DNA of 64,000 bases from Saprospiraceae bacterium (lineage in GTDB: Bacteria; Bacteroidota; Bacteroidia; Chitinophagales; Saprospiraceae). Each line of letters opens with the position of its first letter. Position 1 is the stretch's first letter. This document shows positions 52,618-63,306 of this stretch, in pieces. Made by a program: the position numbers and the translations under genes. Below the pieces are notes generated by a model. That model ran no database searches. It had not been told where the DNA came from and saw only the letters and a list, made by a program, of their open reading frames with translations. Where the stretch lies: assembly GCA_016715985.1 (NCBI GenBank), contig JADJXD010000001.1:2108001-2172000 (forward strand). Reading direction: 5' to 3'.

Positions 52618-53373
52618 ATGATAGGACAAAATATTAAATATCTCCGCAGCAAAAGCAAACTCTCACAGCAGGAACTGGCAGAAAAACTTTCTGTTCCACG
52701 ATCATCACTAAGTGATTATGAGCGAGGTCATACACAGGTGAGTATTGAAAATCTGCTCAAACTTTCAGATATCTTTGATGTGACTATTGATGACCTGTTG
52801 AAATCTAATTTAAGTCATCAGGATCTCGAGATCATCCGCAACCGGGAGTTGCGTGTCCTTGCCATTTCTGTCGATGCTGAAAATAACAGTAATATAGAAT
52901 TGGTAGAAACAAAAGCAGAAGCCGGTTATCTCGAGTCATTTGCCGATCCTGAATATATAAGAGACCTCCCCAAAATAGCTTTCCCCAACATCCCGCAGGG
53001 TACTTACCGGGGATTTGAGATTCATGGTGATTCTATGTTGCCGATGGAGTCCGGAACCATTGTCATTTGCGCTTATGTGGAAAGTCTGAAAGACATCAAA
53101 GCCGGCAAAACATATGTCATCATCAGTAAAGCAGATGGCGTTGTGTATAAGCGGGTAAAAAATGACGCTGCTACCAACAAACTCATGCTTATCTCTGATA
53201 ACGAATCTTACCTACCTTATGAAATTAATTATAGTGACATTGCAGAAGTCTGGCAGTATTATGCGCATTTGAGTTTTTCAGATTCTAAATTTACTTTCAA
53301 TAATATGCTTGAAGAAAAACTTCAGGATATACAACGCAAGCTGTCAGAAGTACATCGAATAGTTGTAAAGTAA
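52618..53373 (+). CDS. LexA-like regulator: XRE HTH plus S24 peptidase
   Basis: 251 residues. N-terminal XRE-type HTH (LSQQELAEKLSVPRSSLSDY); a cleavage-site-like AG in KAEAGYLESF near residue 104; S24 autoprotease with GFEIHGDSML containing the nucleophile Ser and a Lys in VVYKRVKND; a short C-terminal helix. This is the LexA/UmuD-like family that in Bacteroidota is often found beside dinB and dnaE2. It likely represses damage genes and self-cleaves on RecA filament. Confidence 0.9.
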   Translation: MIGQNIKYLRSKSKLSQQELAEKLSVPRSSLSDYERGHTQVSIENLLKLSDIFDVTIDDLLKSNLSHQDLEIIRNRELRVLAISVDAENNSNIELVETKAEAGYLESFADPEYIRDLPKIAFPNIPQGTYRGFEIHGDSMLPMESGTIVICAYVESLKDIKAGKTYVIISKADGVVYKRVKNDAATNKLMLISDNESYLPYEINYSDIAEVWQYYAHLSFSDSKFTFNNMLEEKLQDIQRKLSEVHRIVVK

Positions 53374-53513
53374 CGTTGCATCATTTAATATCTACAAAGA
53401 CGTTTTTTGTAAAATATCCCTGGTAGTCAAAGTTTGTTCTATTTATTTTCTGCATAAATGCCTTTTTCGATGTATTTTTATTTGCACCTATTGACAATTT
53501 AATATTTTTATGT

Positions 53514-53521
53514 TAATTTTG
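53514..53521 (+). promoter_or_regulatory. Bacteroidota -7 box
   Basis: TAATTTTG, 58 nt before the ATG at 53580. Confidence 0.4.
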
Positions 53522-53579
53522 TATTAATATCATTTTTAGTTTTTATATTCTGTCTTAAATAAATATAAAACACACTATT

Positions 53580-56165
53580 ATGCCAATACAAGTTAAATTA
53601 AAATATTTATTTATTTATTTGCTTTTATCAGGTTTTTATATTTCGGATACCAGCGGTCAGAGTGCTTCTGATATACCAAATAATGTATTTTTAAAAGCAA
53701 AAGGAACGGGCAACACCACAGGACATATTGCCAATATTACTGTTACTAATAATTCAAACGAAGATCTGAATACATCTATCGGACCATTTTATGTTCCTTC
53801 TGATGGTCAATATCAGCCCTATATTATTCCAACTCCCATTCAAATAGTAGCAAAGGCCAATCAGGAAACTATTGTTGAAGTGATAGGCTATTGTACAGAT
53901 CCAAACCTACCTACACCTCCTGCCGGACATTCATTAGTTCCGATCGATCAATGGAATACAGGATCACCACTTATACCCATTACAAAATCGATAATCAATC
54001 ATACTGTAAGATTGCAGGAATCGGGGCAGATTATCACACCATTAAACAATAATCCATCTAAAGAAAGAGATGCTGTCATACAACAAACCTTATGGTGGTA
54101 TTCAGTTGGTCCGGCTTATAATCCTTGTGACCAGATCCTGCGAAGTTTATCTGATAATTTTCGGGATACAGATTGGTTCTCAGGCAACGTATCGGAGTTA
54201 GAACAGCTACCACAACCTTTGGTGCATGACTTTTTCGCAATGCCGACAGCCAATCCATGGTTTGCTGTGTTGAAAAGAAATCTATATGGAGAGAAGATTT
54301 ACAATGCTCTCTCACAAGGCATTGCTCAGTTTGCTGATGCAATATCCAAAGTTGGACAAGCAGCAGGTTTGGCAGATTTTACCAAGCCAAGTCTTCCTTA
54401 CGGAGTCGGCCAACCAAAAGATGCATCTCAACCATCAAATCCACAGATTTTTAGCACTATCAAAGTAACAGGCACCGGAAGAACCACTGGTCACATAGCT
54501 AGTTTATCCGTAAGTAATCCGACTAAAGAACCCATCAATGTAAAAATTGGAAACGGTGGTAGCTTTTTAATTCCATCCTCGGGACCTTATCAACCATATG
54601 TTGTGCCATCTATACCTGCAATTCCAGTCCAACCTGGAAAAACCGTTACTGTTCCAGTAGAAGGTTATTGTGTCGATATCCGACGACCACCGGTTGGGCC
54701 GGATATTCCCATGCCACCAGTACAAAGTTGGATAGAGAGTACACCTCAATCCATAACGGAAGTGAGTGTTGCACCTCAAATACCTGAACCGTTTAATCCC
54801 CCTGTCTCCAATACAATGGAAGTAACACTACCTACCAAAATGGCCATATCACTTCAAGAAGCAACAAATATTCTTCAATCTTTGCCTCCTCCTGCGCCAA
54901 TGCGTAATTGGAATTGTCCGGATTTAGTGACTGATAATTCAATATTCATACCGGGTACAGATCATTTGATGCCCATTAACATAAACGTTGACGATATGCC
55001 GGGATTGGCTGCACCATTACTACTGGATGCTATCAACAGAATTACACACGCAATAGATAAGTTGGATATGGATGGAGTAATTAATACACCTTTTTCCAAT
55101 AATAAAGATAAAGAAAGAGAATCCGTAATACAACAAACTTTCTGGATGTATTCTGCCGGATTAAGCGGGCAAGCTTATACTAAAAATGATTTTGAAAATA
55201 ATACAATTAAACAGTTTGAAACTACAACAGGTAAAAATTATGGAGATATACCTGTAAATCAAAAAGATCAGATTGATAAGGGTGTGGATGATTTCTGGAA
55301 TACTTTTTCGGCTGTAGGTGTTGAAGCCAAGATTTTACCCAAACCAGTACCACCTACGAATGATCCGATTAGAAAAGAGATGGAAGATGCATTTGGTGGA
55401 ATGCATAAATCAAATATTAAAATAAATGAGGATAAACAAATACCAAGTATAGGTGCAAAAGCTTCTACAAAAGGAGATAGTGTTATTCCTAATACCGGCA
55501 CAAATCCGGATCCATCTTTGTTGGGACATGAAGCTGCTCATGTTATTCAACAATCAAGTACACCGACCCAAACTTTGCCTGAAAATTTAGATTTTCAATC
55601 CAATGAAGTGGAAAGAGAACCAATGGCTAGACCTGCCAACACTTCCTGTGATTGCAAAGAGATGACATTCAATCTGGTAGTGAAAGGCCAAAACACAGAC
55701 AGGAATAAAAAGAGAGATAACCGCCCGGTCAGCAGTGGTCAGGAAAGTTTGACTGAATCAGAAAATGAAAAGGTGTTAATATTTGATGACTGGTCACAGG
55801 GAGATTACTTTACCATCAATTTTAATACATTTAAGATGAAATGCGATTGTCAAAACGCAGGAGTGGTTACAAATGTGGAGTGTGATTTTTTCCCCGGCAA
55901 GAATAAAAGCACTGTTACTGATAAAGGCAGAATCAAATTAGAATCCAAACCGGAAAAAATTGATAAAACGGTCTTCGAAATTGTCAGTGAAAATGATGGT
56001 GCTGGCCAAAAATATGAATATAAGTACACTCCTCAGAAAGATCAGCCTGATAGTTTTACCTTCTGTTTTTCGGCATATTGTAAATCTGATAAATGCAATG
56101 AAAAAGAAAATGAAAAATCATGCGGACCGTATTGCATTACACTTAAATTCAGGAAAAGGGAATGA
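53580..56165 (+). CDS. Exported DUF4157-type protein with repeated N-terminal domains
   Basis: 861 residues. Signal peptide ending ISDTSGQS. Two related beta domains follow: ~37-130 (GTGNTTGHIANITVTNNS, YQPYIIPTP) and ~295-385 (GTGRTTGHIASLSVSN, YQPYVVPSIP), each ending near a GYC-x-D motif and a QW/SW. Around 600-660 is a DUF4157-like segment: MEDAFGGMHKSNIKI, ASTKGDSVIPNTG and LLGHEAAHVIQQ with an HExxH zinc-protease-like motif. The C-terminus is cysteine-rich (SDKCNEKE, SCGPYC). No T9SS sorting domain seen. Probably co-transcribed with the frameshifted cadherin-like gene 33 nt downstream. Confidence 0.78.
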   Translation: MPIQVKLKYLFIYLLLSGFYISDTSGQSASDIPNNVFLKAKGTGNTTGHIANITVTNNSNEDLNTSIGPFYVPSDGQYQPYIIPTPIQIVAKANQETIVEVIGYCTDPNLPTPPAGHSLVPIDQWNTGSPLIPITKSIINHTVRLQESGQIITPLNNNPSKERDAVIQQTLWWYSVGPAYNPCDQILRSLSDNFRDTDWFSGNVSELEQLPQPLVHDFFAMPTANPWFAVLKRNLYGEKIYNALSQGIAQFADAISKVGQAAGLADFTKPSLPYGVGQPKDASQPSNPQIFSTIKVTGTGRTTGHIASLSVSNPTKEPINVKIGNGGSFLIPSSGPYQPYVVPSIPAIPVQPGKTVTVPVEGYCVDIRRPPVGPDIPMPPVQSWIESTPQSITEVSVAPQIPEPFNPPVSNTMEVTLPTKMAISLQEATNILQSLPPPAPMRNWNCPDLVTDNSIFIPGTDHLMPININVDDMPGLAAPLLLDAINRITHAIDKLDMDGVINTPFSNNKDKERESVIQQTFWMYSAGLSGQAYTKNDFENNTIKQFETTTGKNYGDIPVNQKDQIDKGVDDFWNTFSAVGVEAKILPKPVPPTNDPIRKEMEDAFGGMHKSNIKINEDKQIPSIGAKASTKGDSVIPNTGTNPDPSLLGHEAAHVIQQSSTPTQTLPENLDFQSNEVEREPMARPANTSCDCKEMTFNLVVKGQNTDRNKKRDNRPVSSGQESLTESENEKVLIFDDWSQGDYFTINFNTFKMKCDCQNAGVVTNVECDFFPGKNKSTVTDKGRIKLESKPEKIDKTVFEIVSENDGAGQKYEYKYTPQKDQPDSFTFCFSAYCKSDKCNEKENEKSCGPYCITLKFRKRE

Positions 56166-56198
56166 ACACAATATTTCCAATTTAAAAACACCCATATC

Positions 56199-58974
56199 AT
56201 GTGTCGTAAAATTACATTTCTGTGTTTGATTTTATTTCCGGTTTTATTGATCGGTCAGCAAGGGAATGTTATTGACTATGATTATTATAAAGTTTGGGAA
56301 AATATAGAACTCACTTCAAAACAGGCAAAAATATTACCTATACCAAAAACGAAAATCCCTTTGTGGATTCCATTGTCTGCAGGTACCGGTGCTACGATCA
56401 CTACTTTATTACTGATTGGGAAAAAAGAAACAGTACCTGATGTACCGGCATTACCCACTGCCAATGACGACAATTACCAGGATGATGTGCGGCATGACTG
56501 CCCGGTTTACACCTTTGGAGAATGACAACGGTGATGAATTGATTATTTCAGCGATTACAGGTGCGCCTGCCGGAGTTGTATTATTAAATATGACTACAAT
56601 TGAAGTGGGGGAAACAGTATCACAGTCTTTCAGTTTCATATATACCGTGACAGACAAAAACGGCAATACTGCAAACGCTTCAGTAATGGTGAATATTCAG
56701 GTGCCGGTATTAACGGTTTCAGGTCAAAACCATCAAGTATTATCGGGCCAATCATTGACCGGAAACATATTGACCGGCTCTGATTGTCCTGAATGCAGGA
56801 TTACGAATGCCACAGGAACAGTTGACGGAGTATTTGAGTGGAATGAAAATGGCAGTTATACTGTACAGATCGATAATTTATCTGTCTCACCTGCCACATA
56901 TAATTTCATTTTCCAAATAACCGGTAAATGCGGAATCACTACATCTGCAAGCCTTAGTGTGATCGTTTTGCCCAAATCCTGTGACATCGAATTAATCACT
57001 ACCAATACACCCGCCAATTGTGATATGGATGATGGAAGTATTACCATAAGTAATATTGATGACACATATCGGCTTATGTGGAATACCGGCTCAGATCAAT
57101 CTGTGCTTTCGGGAATTCCGTCTGGAAATTATACATTGTCAATTACCATTCCGGAACTTTCATGCATACAATCATTCAGTTTAATGCTAGAGGAAAAAAT
57201 GGCTGAGTACATCCGGGATTTACAGACTTCTCCCGGAAATTGTTATCAATCCGGCCAGATATTGATGCACATAGCAGGACTTACTCCCGGTCCATTCATA
57301 GTAACAGCGTCAGGTTCAGCAGGGAATTTCACTTTTGAAGTTCCGGAAGGTGTGTCAGACATTGCTGCATTGATAAGTCAGACTTCCGAAGGAAAAGTGA
57401 TTACAGGAATCTATGAAATATCTGTCAGAGATAAATCCAAAGACGCAAGATGCACCCAAAGTATCTCTGTAAATATACCTGAAGAAGAAGTCAGATTCCA
57501 ATTGGCAGACGACAATTATGCCGCAAGCCAGAATATGCCTTTGACCGGCAACATATTGGATAATGATACAGGTATTGGATTAAAAGTGACTGACATTCAG
57601 ATACCTTCGGGCGTAGTGATGGAATGGTATGCTGATGGTAATTTTAGTTTTATTGCAAATGAAGGACAATATGAATTAACTTATACTGCTGTTGATACCT
57701 GTGGACAGACTGCAACTGCAACAATAATTATAAAAGTTGAAAATATCGTTTGTGCATATCAGGTAACCTTTACAACAATACCCGCTCTTTGCGGTAGCAC
57801 AACAGGTAGTGTTACTGCCATGGTATTTCCTTCAGATCCCGTAACTCTGCTATGGAGTAATGGCAATACAAGCTCAAACATTACTAATCTGGAAGCTGGA
57901 ACATATACCCTTACTGTAACACATCCAACCGGTGCATGCAATCAAATTTTTTCTGTCCAGGTAGAAACCACAAATGTTCCCTATCTCACGACTTCCGATA
58001 TCACGCATGAAAGTTGTAATAACAAAGCTGAGATTATACTCAATGTGTTTGGTCCTGTTTCAGGGTTTTTAAACTTTCTTGTCTTTGGTCCGTCCGGAAA
58101 TCATCAATTTTCTGTACCAAGCGGAAATATATTACTCAGTAATTTTATTCCTTTAACCTCCGGAATCTGGACCTTGTCAATAAACGATGCAGCAGCAGGT
58201 CCGCAATGTGCACAACAATATACTTTCGAATTGTTACCATATTTACCCCCTGTACTAACGTTATTGGATTTCCAGCCACCGTCATCGCCTACTGCCAAAG
58301 ATGGAATCGTTTTTGTACAACTTACGGGAGGTAATCCGCCTTACAATATTGTAGGGCCCGGTATGACTTATGCTAATCTAATGCCCGGATTTAATGCTTT
58401 ACAGGGTTTTCCATCAGGAGTTTTCAGTCTCTTTGCCACCGACGCATCAGGGTGCATGACCAATATCATCATAGTTGAAATGTTTGGCGGCAAACCGGCT
58501 TTAAAAACTGATGTCAGCTTTACACCATTTTTGCCGGTACTTTTACTTGATTTTGGAGATCCGGAACATCCTTCGTCCACCGTGCCGGAATTAGAGATTA
58601 TCGCATTGCAATCGTTACAAACGAGCATTTTAGTCGGTGACAATTTCTTAAATTTTAGTGTGGGGCAAAGTCAAAAAATGTTATCAGATCAGGTGATCCA
58701 AAATCAAAATTACATGTTGAATGTCTTTATAATTGAGACCGGCAGACAATGGAGCGTAAAAGATTTTTATACCCGTGCGGGCATCCGCTATCAACACTTC
58801 AATGTCATATCTGATTCTAAAAGAAATAGTACTGGAAATGAATCGCATAATCTGAACCTAAGTCTTATTTCCGGGGTCAGTTTGTTAAACAAATTGGATT
58901 TTCAGTTTCGGCTGGATTGGTATCCTGACCAACAGCGTTTGATATCCGGCAACACATTGAGGTATTTGTTTTAA
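56199..58974 (+). pseudogene. Cadherin-like surface protein, frameshifted at ~56487
   Basis: Signal peptide MCRKITFLCLILFPVLLIGQ and a membrane-like helix WIPLSAGTGATITTLLLIG lie in one frame up to PTANDDNYQDD; the expected continuation CGMTARFTPLENDNGDELII is in another frame. Removing one base near 56487 restores a 924-residue protein with cadherin/Ig-like repeats (ITGAPAGVVLLNMTTIEVGE; LTGNILDNDTGIGLKVTD). The C-terminus, ending LISGNTLRYLF, resembles the last strands of an outer-membrane barrel. Either a true frameshift, a phase variant or a sequencing error. Confidence 0.7.
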
Positions 58975-59011
58975 ATTCTTATTATCAACTAGAAAAACAT
59001 CACTGCTCCTA

Positions 59012-59626
59012 TCAGGTCAAAGCGGATATAAAACCCAGCTTCTTATCAGGAGTAATGACCAGATGGAAGTTTTCTTTGAAAAGTTTGATTGAAATCGCAA
59101 GTAATATTATACCAAATACTTTTCTGAGTACAGCAGCACCTGCATCACCTAATTTTGACTGGATCCAGTTGGATGATTTCAGGACGATATATACCAAAAT
59201 AATATTAATCACTATCGCTATGAGTATGTCCATAGTTTCATATTTTGCCTTTAGCGATATAATGGTCGTCATCGTTCCTGCACCGGCAATAAGAGGAAAA
59301 GCCACAGGCACGACTGTACCTTTTAAAGATTCTGAACCATGTTGTTCCCGGAATAATTTAATACCCAAAATCATCTCAAGACCTATAAAAAATATTATCA
59401 AAGCTCCTGCCACTGCAAATGACTGAACATCAACACCCAGCATCCTCAGAATACCCTCACCTGTAAAAAGAAATGCTACCATAATCAACATAGACACTAA
59501 CACCGCTTTGGCTGATTCAATATGCACACCTTTCTTTTTCATATCAATGATAACCGGTATTATACCCACTATATCGATCACCGAAAACAGTATCAAAGTC
59601 ACCGACAAAATCTCCTGCACATTCAT
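59012..59626 (-). CDS. MarC-family integral membrane protein
   Basis: 204 residues, six hydrophobic helices. LFSVIDIVGIIPVIIDM and PLIAGAGTMTTIISL are the family hallmarks; the latter repeats the P-x-x-x-G-P/A-G pattern of MarC/YhgN proteins. The function of the family is not established (the old link to multidrug resistance was not confirmed). Convergent with the cadherin-like gene. Confidence 0.9.
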   Translation of the reverse strand: MNVQEILSVTLILFSVIDIVGIIPVIIDMKKKGVHIESAKAVLVSMLIMVAFLFTGEGILRMLGVDVQSFAVAGALIIFFIGLEMILGIKLFREQHGSESLKGTVVPVAFPLIAGAGTMTTIISLKAKYETMDILIAIVINIILVYIVLKSSNWIQSKLGDAGAAVLRKVFGIILLAISIKLFKENFHLVITPDKKLGFISALT

Positions 59627-59925
59627 ATCTTTAAAATTTAATTTGTTTTGACAACAATATTAAGACGTAAAAAGAAATATAATGTTGCTATTTTTTAAAT
59701 ATCTTTAAGATAATTACAAATCATTAACAAGTAAGGGTTGAGAATGGGCTTGGTTAATTTCATTATCTGACTCTTTAAAACAATTAAAGAACATTTAAAC
59801 TCAGCTGCATCAGATACATAAATCTGTTTATGTCTTCAGTTTTAAAATTTATGATTTCAATATCCAACAAAGCCATCTTTCCCTAAATACATTGATATTT
59901 ACCGCTAAAATTGAACTAAGTTTCT
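59627..59925. other. Spacer between marC and aldehyde dehydrogenase
   Basis: Divergent upstream regions. AT-rich; no gene seen. Confidence 0.3.
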
Positions 59926-59933
59926 TACTTTTG
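59926..59933 (+). promoter_or_regulatory. Bacteroidota -7 box
   Basis: TACTTTTG, 51 nt before the ATG at 59985. Confidence 0.45.
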
Positions 59934-59984
59934 TGGCCATTTTAAGATCATTTCCTACTATTGTTTAATATAAACCAAACCCAA

Positions 59985-61514
59985 ATGAATACTTCTTTCT
60001 TAAAAAAATTAAACCTTCACAAAAAAAACGAAGGCACCTGGACTGGCTTGAAATCATTCAAATCTGAAAAATATATCGAATCTTATTCACCCGTGGACGA
60101 CAATCTGATCGGCAGCGTAAGTGTTACATCCAGGAAAGACTATGAAAAAGTTATAAAAACTGCTCAGAAGGCTTTTGTTATCTGGCGGGAAATCCCCGCT
60201 CCCAAAAGGGGTGAAATCGTAAGACAATACGGAGATGCATTGCGGAAACATAAAGATGAATTGGGAAAACTGGTATCTTATGAAATGGGCAAAAGCCTGC
60301 AGGAAGGATACGGAGAAGTGCAGGAAATGATTGATATCTGTGATTTTGCAGTTGGATTGTCCAGACAGTTGTATGGACTTACTATGCATTCTGAGCGTCC
60401 ATACCACAGAATGTACGAACAATGGCATCCTTTGGGCATAGTGGGTATCATTTCGGCTTTTAACTTCCCGGTTGCAGTATGGTCCTGGAATGCTATGATT
60501 GCTATGGTGTGCGGCGATGTATGTGTATGGAAAGCAAGTGAAAAAGCTCCGTTGTGTGCCATTGCATGTCAGAATATTTTGCATAAAGTGCTTAAAGAAA
60601 ATAAAGTTCCGGAAGGGGTAAGTTGTATCATCACAGGAGATTATACGGTTGGCGAATGGATGACAAATGATAACAGAGTTCCTTTGATTTCTGCTACTGG
60701 AAGTACTCGAATGGGTAAAATTGTAGGTACTGCTGTTGCGCAGCGATTGGGCAGAAGTTTGCTGGAATTGGGCGGCAATAATGCAATCATTGTGACCCCT
60801 TCCGCAGATTTAAATCTGGTATTGACAGGTGCACTTTTTGGTGCAGTCGGCACCTGCGGTCAGAGATGTACTTCCACAAGGAGGTTGATTTTGCATGAAG
60901 ACATCTATGAAGAAGCAAAATTAAAACTTTCCAAAGCATACAAACAACTGAAAATAGGAAATCCACTTGATTCCAAAAATCATGTGGGTCCGTTAATTGA
61001 CAAATCGGCGGTGGATGCATATCTGAATGCGCTTCAGTTAGCTGAAGAACAAGGTGCCAATATTCTGGTTCCCGGTGGTGTTTTGAAAGGAAAAGAATAT
61101 CAAAGTGGCTGTTACGTCAAACCAGCCATCGTAGAAGCTGAAAATCACATGGCCATCGTACAGCACGAAACTTTCGCTCCAATCCTGTATCTCCTTAAAT
61201 ACAGCGGAGGTGTTGAAAATGCCATCGCTATCCAAAACGATGTGCCGCAAGGATTATCTTCAGCCATCATGACGACCAATCTTCGCGAAGCAGAAAAATT
61301 TCTGTCCGCAGCAGGTTCAGATTGTGGTATCGCTAATGTAAACATCGGTACCAGCGGTGCTGAAATCGGCGGTGCTTTCGGTGGTGAGAAAGAAACAGGC
61401 GGAGGACGCGAATCAGGTTCAGATAGCTGGAAAGCGTATATGCGAAGACAAACCAATACAATTAATTACAGTACAACCCTGCCATTGGCACAGGGGATAA
61501 AGTTTGATTTGTAG
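59985..61514 (+). CDS. Aldehyde dehydrogenase, ALDH7 (aminoadipate-semialdehyde) type
   Basis: 509 residues from the ATG at 59985; the alternative at 59961 adds eight residues. Motifs: GIISAFNFPVAVWSWNAM, the catalytic Glu in SLLELGGNNAIIV, the catalytic Cys in GTCGQRCTSTRRLILH, and FGGEKETGGGRESGSDSWK, all matching antiquitin-type ALDH7 enzymes. It oxidises alpha-aminoadipate semialdehyde (lysine degradation) or related aldehydes with NAD+. Confidence 0.93.
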   Translation: MNTSFLKKLNLHKKNEGTWTGLKSFKSEKYIESYSPVDDNLIGSVSVTSRKDYEKVIKTAQKAFVIWREIPAPKRGEIVRQYGDALRKHKDELGKLVSYEMGKSLQEGYGEVQEMIDICDFAVGLSRQLYGLTMHSERPYHRMYEQWHPLGIVGIISAFNFPVAVWSWNAMIAMVCGDVCVWKASEKAPLCAIACQNILHKVLKENKVPEGVSCIITGDYTVGEWMTNDNRVPLISATGSTRMGKIVGTAVAQRLGRSLLELGGNNAIIVTPSADLNLVLTGALFGAVGTCGQRCTSTRRLILHEDIYEEAKLKLSKAYKQLKIGNPLDSKNHVGPLIDKSAVDAYLNALQLAEEQGANILVPGGVLKGKEYQSGCYVKPAIVEAENHMAIVQHETFAPILYLLKYSGGVENAIAIQNDVPQGLSSAIMTTNLREAEKFLSAAGSDCGIANVNIGTSGAEIGGAFGGEKETGGGRESGSDSWKAYMRRQTNTINYSTTLPLAQGIKFDL

Positions 61515-61533
61515 GATTTAATTATTCAGTAAA

Positions 61534-62493
61534 TTACACCATCAGATACTCATCCGTGTATATTTTCTGCCTGTAATTGTTAATTGTTTGCAGTCTGGTG
61601 TATTCATGATTTTTTACAATTCGTTTTATTAGTTCTGTTACTGACACACCATGATGCAAACATAAGGCAGGCATTAATGATTTATCAGGATCAAGATTGG
61701 GCATTGCATTTACGTCTAACACATAAATGGTTCCGTCTTTTGATACCCTGAAATCAGTCCGGGACATCGTTTTTAATCCGATGGTTTTATGAAGAATTTC
61801 TGCCTGATACATCAGGTCTTCTTCCAGATCATCAGAAATGAACGGACTTAGATTCCGGCTTGTTTTGCCAAAAGAGTTTCCCGCTATGTAAACATCCATA
61901 TTTTCCATGGGTTCGATTTCAACAGGCGGTAGTGCCAAATAATAATTTCCATCCTGACGGGGTATCACGCCGACTGAAAATTCTCTTCCGGAAATATAAG
62001 GCTGTATAATCAGGTCGTTTTTTCGAGCTTCTAAATGTGTTTTCATCCATACTCCGGTCTCGATACTGATATTTCTGTGACAACTACCTTTCCTGGGTTT
62101 TGCAATATACAATTGATGATCATTCAATAATTCAGTGTCATAATAGATATCCGGTGTAGATAAATTCAGTCCGGCACAAATATCTGGTAATAGTGATTTA
62201 TCCTGAGCCTTTGTCATACTTCCGAAAGATGAAGCCGTGTGTGGTATCCCGTTATGTTCCAACCAAGCTGCTACCTCTACTTGCCCGGCATCTTTATATC
62301 CGTAACACAGATTAAAGACAAGGTCATACTTTCTTAACTGATTCAGCATTTCATCATCAAAACCTTCGAAGTGCAGGACTTCGGGTTGTATACCGGCAGG
62401 CGTATGTACCTTTAGAAAGGCAAGCGTTTCTTCATTAACATTTTCTTTCCATGGGGTCAACTCAGACCTGGTGTATAGATAAACAAGTTTCAT
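61534..62493 (-). CDS. ATP-grasp ligase, D-Ala-D-Ala ligase-like
   Basis: 319 residues. N-terminal domain with YDLVFNLCYGYKDAGQVEVAA; ATP-grasp core with LYIAKPRKGSCHRNIS, IIQPYISGREFSVGVI and RTDFRVSKDGTIYVLDVNAMPNL-like metal-binding end. It resembles D-alanine-D-alanine ligase but is not the canonical Ddl, so it may join other amino acids or peptides. It converges on the ALDH7 gene, sharing a 20-nt spacer. Confidence 0.85.
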   Translation of the reverse strand: MKLVYLYTRSELTPWKENVNEETLAFLKVHTPAGIQPEVLHFEGFDDEMLNQLRKYDLVFNLCYGYKDAGQVEVAAWLEHNGIPHTASSFGSMTKAQDKSLLPDICAGLNLSTPDIYYDTELLNDHQLYIAKPRKGSCHRNISIETGVWMKTHLEARKNDLIIQPYISGREFSVGVIPRQDGNYYLALPPVEIEPMENMDVYIAGNSFGKTSRNLSPFISDDLEEDLMYQAEILHKTIGLKTMSRTDFRVSKDGTIYVLDVNAMPNLDPDKSLMPALCLHHGVSVTELIKRIVKNHEYTRLQTINNYRQKIYTDEYLMV

Positions 62494-63072
62494 ATCTTAT
62501 TAAAATTTCGCCAAAGATATCCATACTCCTGACCGGTAATGACTTTTGTATATTAAGTTAAGCTTAAGTAAATATGTGCTGATTATTAATGGAAAAAGAA
62601 GCGAGTTTGCTTCCCGAATCATCTGTCTATTTGATTTACTATTTCGATTAATAAGGGATTAGAAAAGAAGATTAGAAATAGAATTCCTACAATTAGTCAT
62701 TGCGATTTGTGATGTTTGCATCATGAGGATTGCATCTGTTTATTTTTTTTTGTTCACTTCTGGCTACCGAATATAAGGTCAGGTGGAACGTTTGATGATT
62801 AAAATAATCATAATCCTTTGTTAGTCGAATAATTATTTAAATGATGTCGGTTTCTTCTGTTTACTTTTAGAACCGGAATTCTCTGAATCACGTTCATTAA
62901 TTGTCAAATGGAACTCCTATATAAACACCCATATTATCATGCATCTTTGTGTCTGACTTCGATCGTGGGTGTTTCAAAAGGAAAAAAAATAAATGGTTAA
63001 CTTTGACTATAATTTTATATTTATCGAGAACTTTGATTATAAAAAAATAGTTATCATTTACAAATAAGAAAA
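62494..63072. other. 580-bp gene-free region
   Basis: No supported gene. Contains the promoter box of the ATP-grasp gene at the left, an A/T-rich middle, and an inverted repeat AAACACCCA (62923-62931) / TGGGTGTTT (62966-62974) with a 34-nt loop. The 3' part leads into a toxin-antitoxin module. Confidence 0.4.
62512..62519 (-). promoter_or_regulatory. Bacteroidota -7 box
   Basis: TATCTTTG on the reverse strand, 18 nt before the ATG at 62493. Confidence 0.5.
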
Positions 63073-63306
63073 ATGGAAGGGAAAATTCTTAGCAAAAAAC
63101 TTGAATTGATTCAATGGCTTTCGACATTGGAAGATAAGTCCGTTATTGAAAAATTGATCAAATTTAGAAATGCAGAAAGTACAGATTGGTGGGATACTAT
63201 ATCTGAGGAAGAAATAAAATCTATTGAAAAAGGATTGAATGAGGCTGACGGGAATAATTTAATACCTCATGTTATTGCAAGAAAAACCTATGAAAAGTGG
63301 CTTTAA
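63073..63306 (+). CDS. Antitoxin of RelE-type module
   Basis: 77 residues: LELIQWLSTLEDKSVIEKLIKFRN, then DWWDTISEEEIKSIEKGLNEADGN and a short tail ending KTYEKWL. This is the typical small antitoxin that precedes RelE/ParE toxins in Bacteroidota. The stop overlaps the start of the toxin gene by 17 bp. Intact, whereas the toxin is frameshifted. Confidence 0.8.
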   Translation: MEGKILSKKLELIQWLSTLEDKSVIEKLIKFRNAESTDWWDTISEEEIKSIEKGLNEADGNNLIPHVIARKTYEKWL

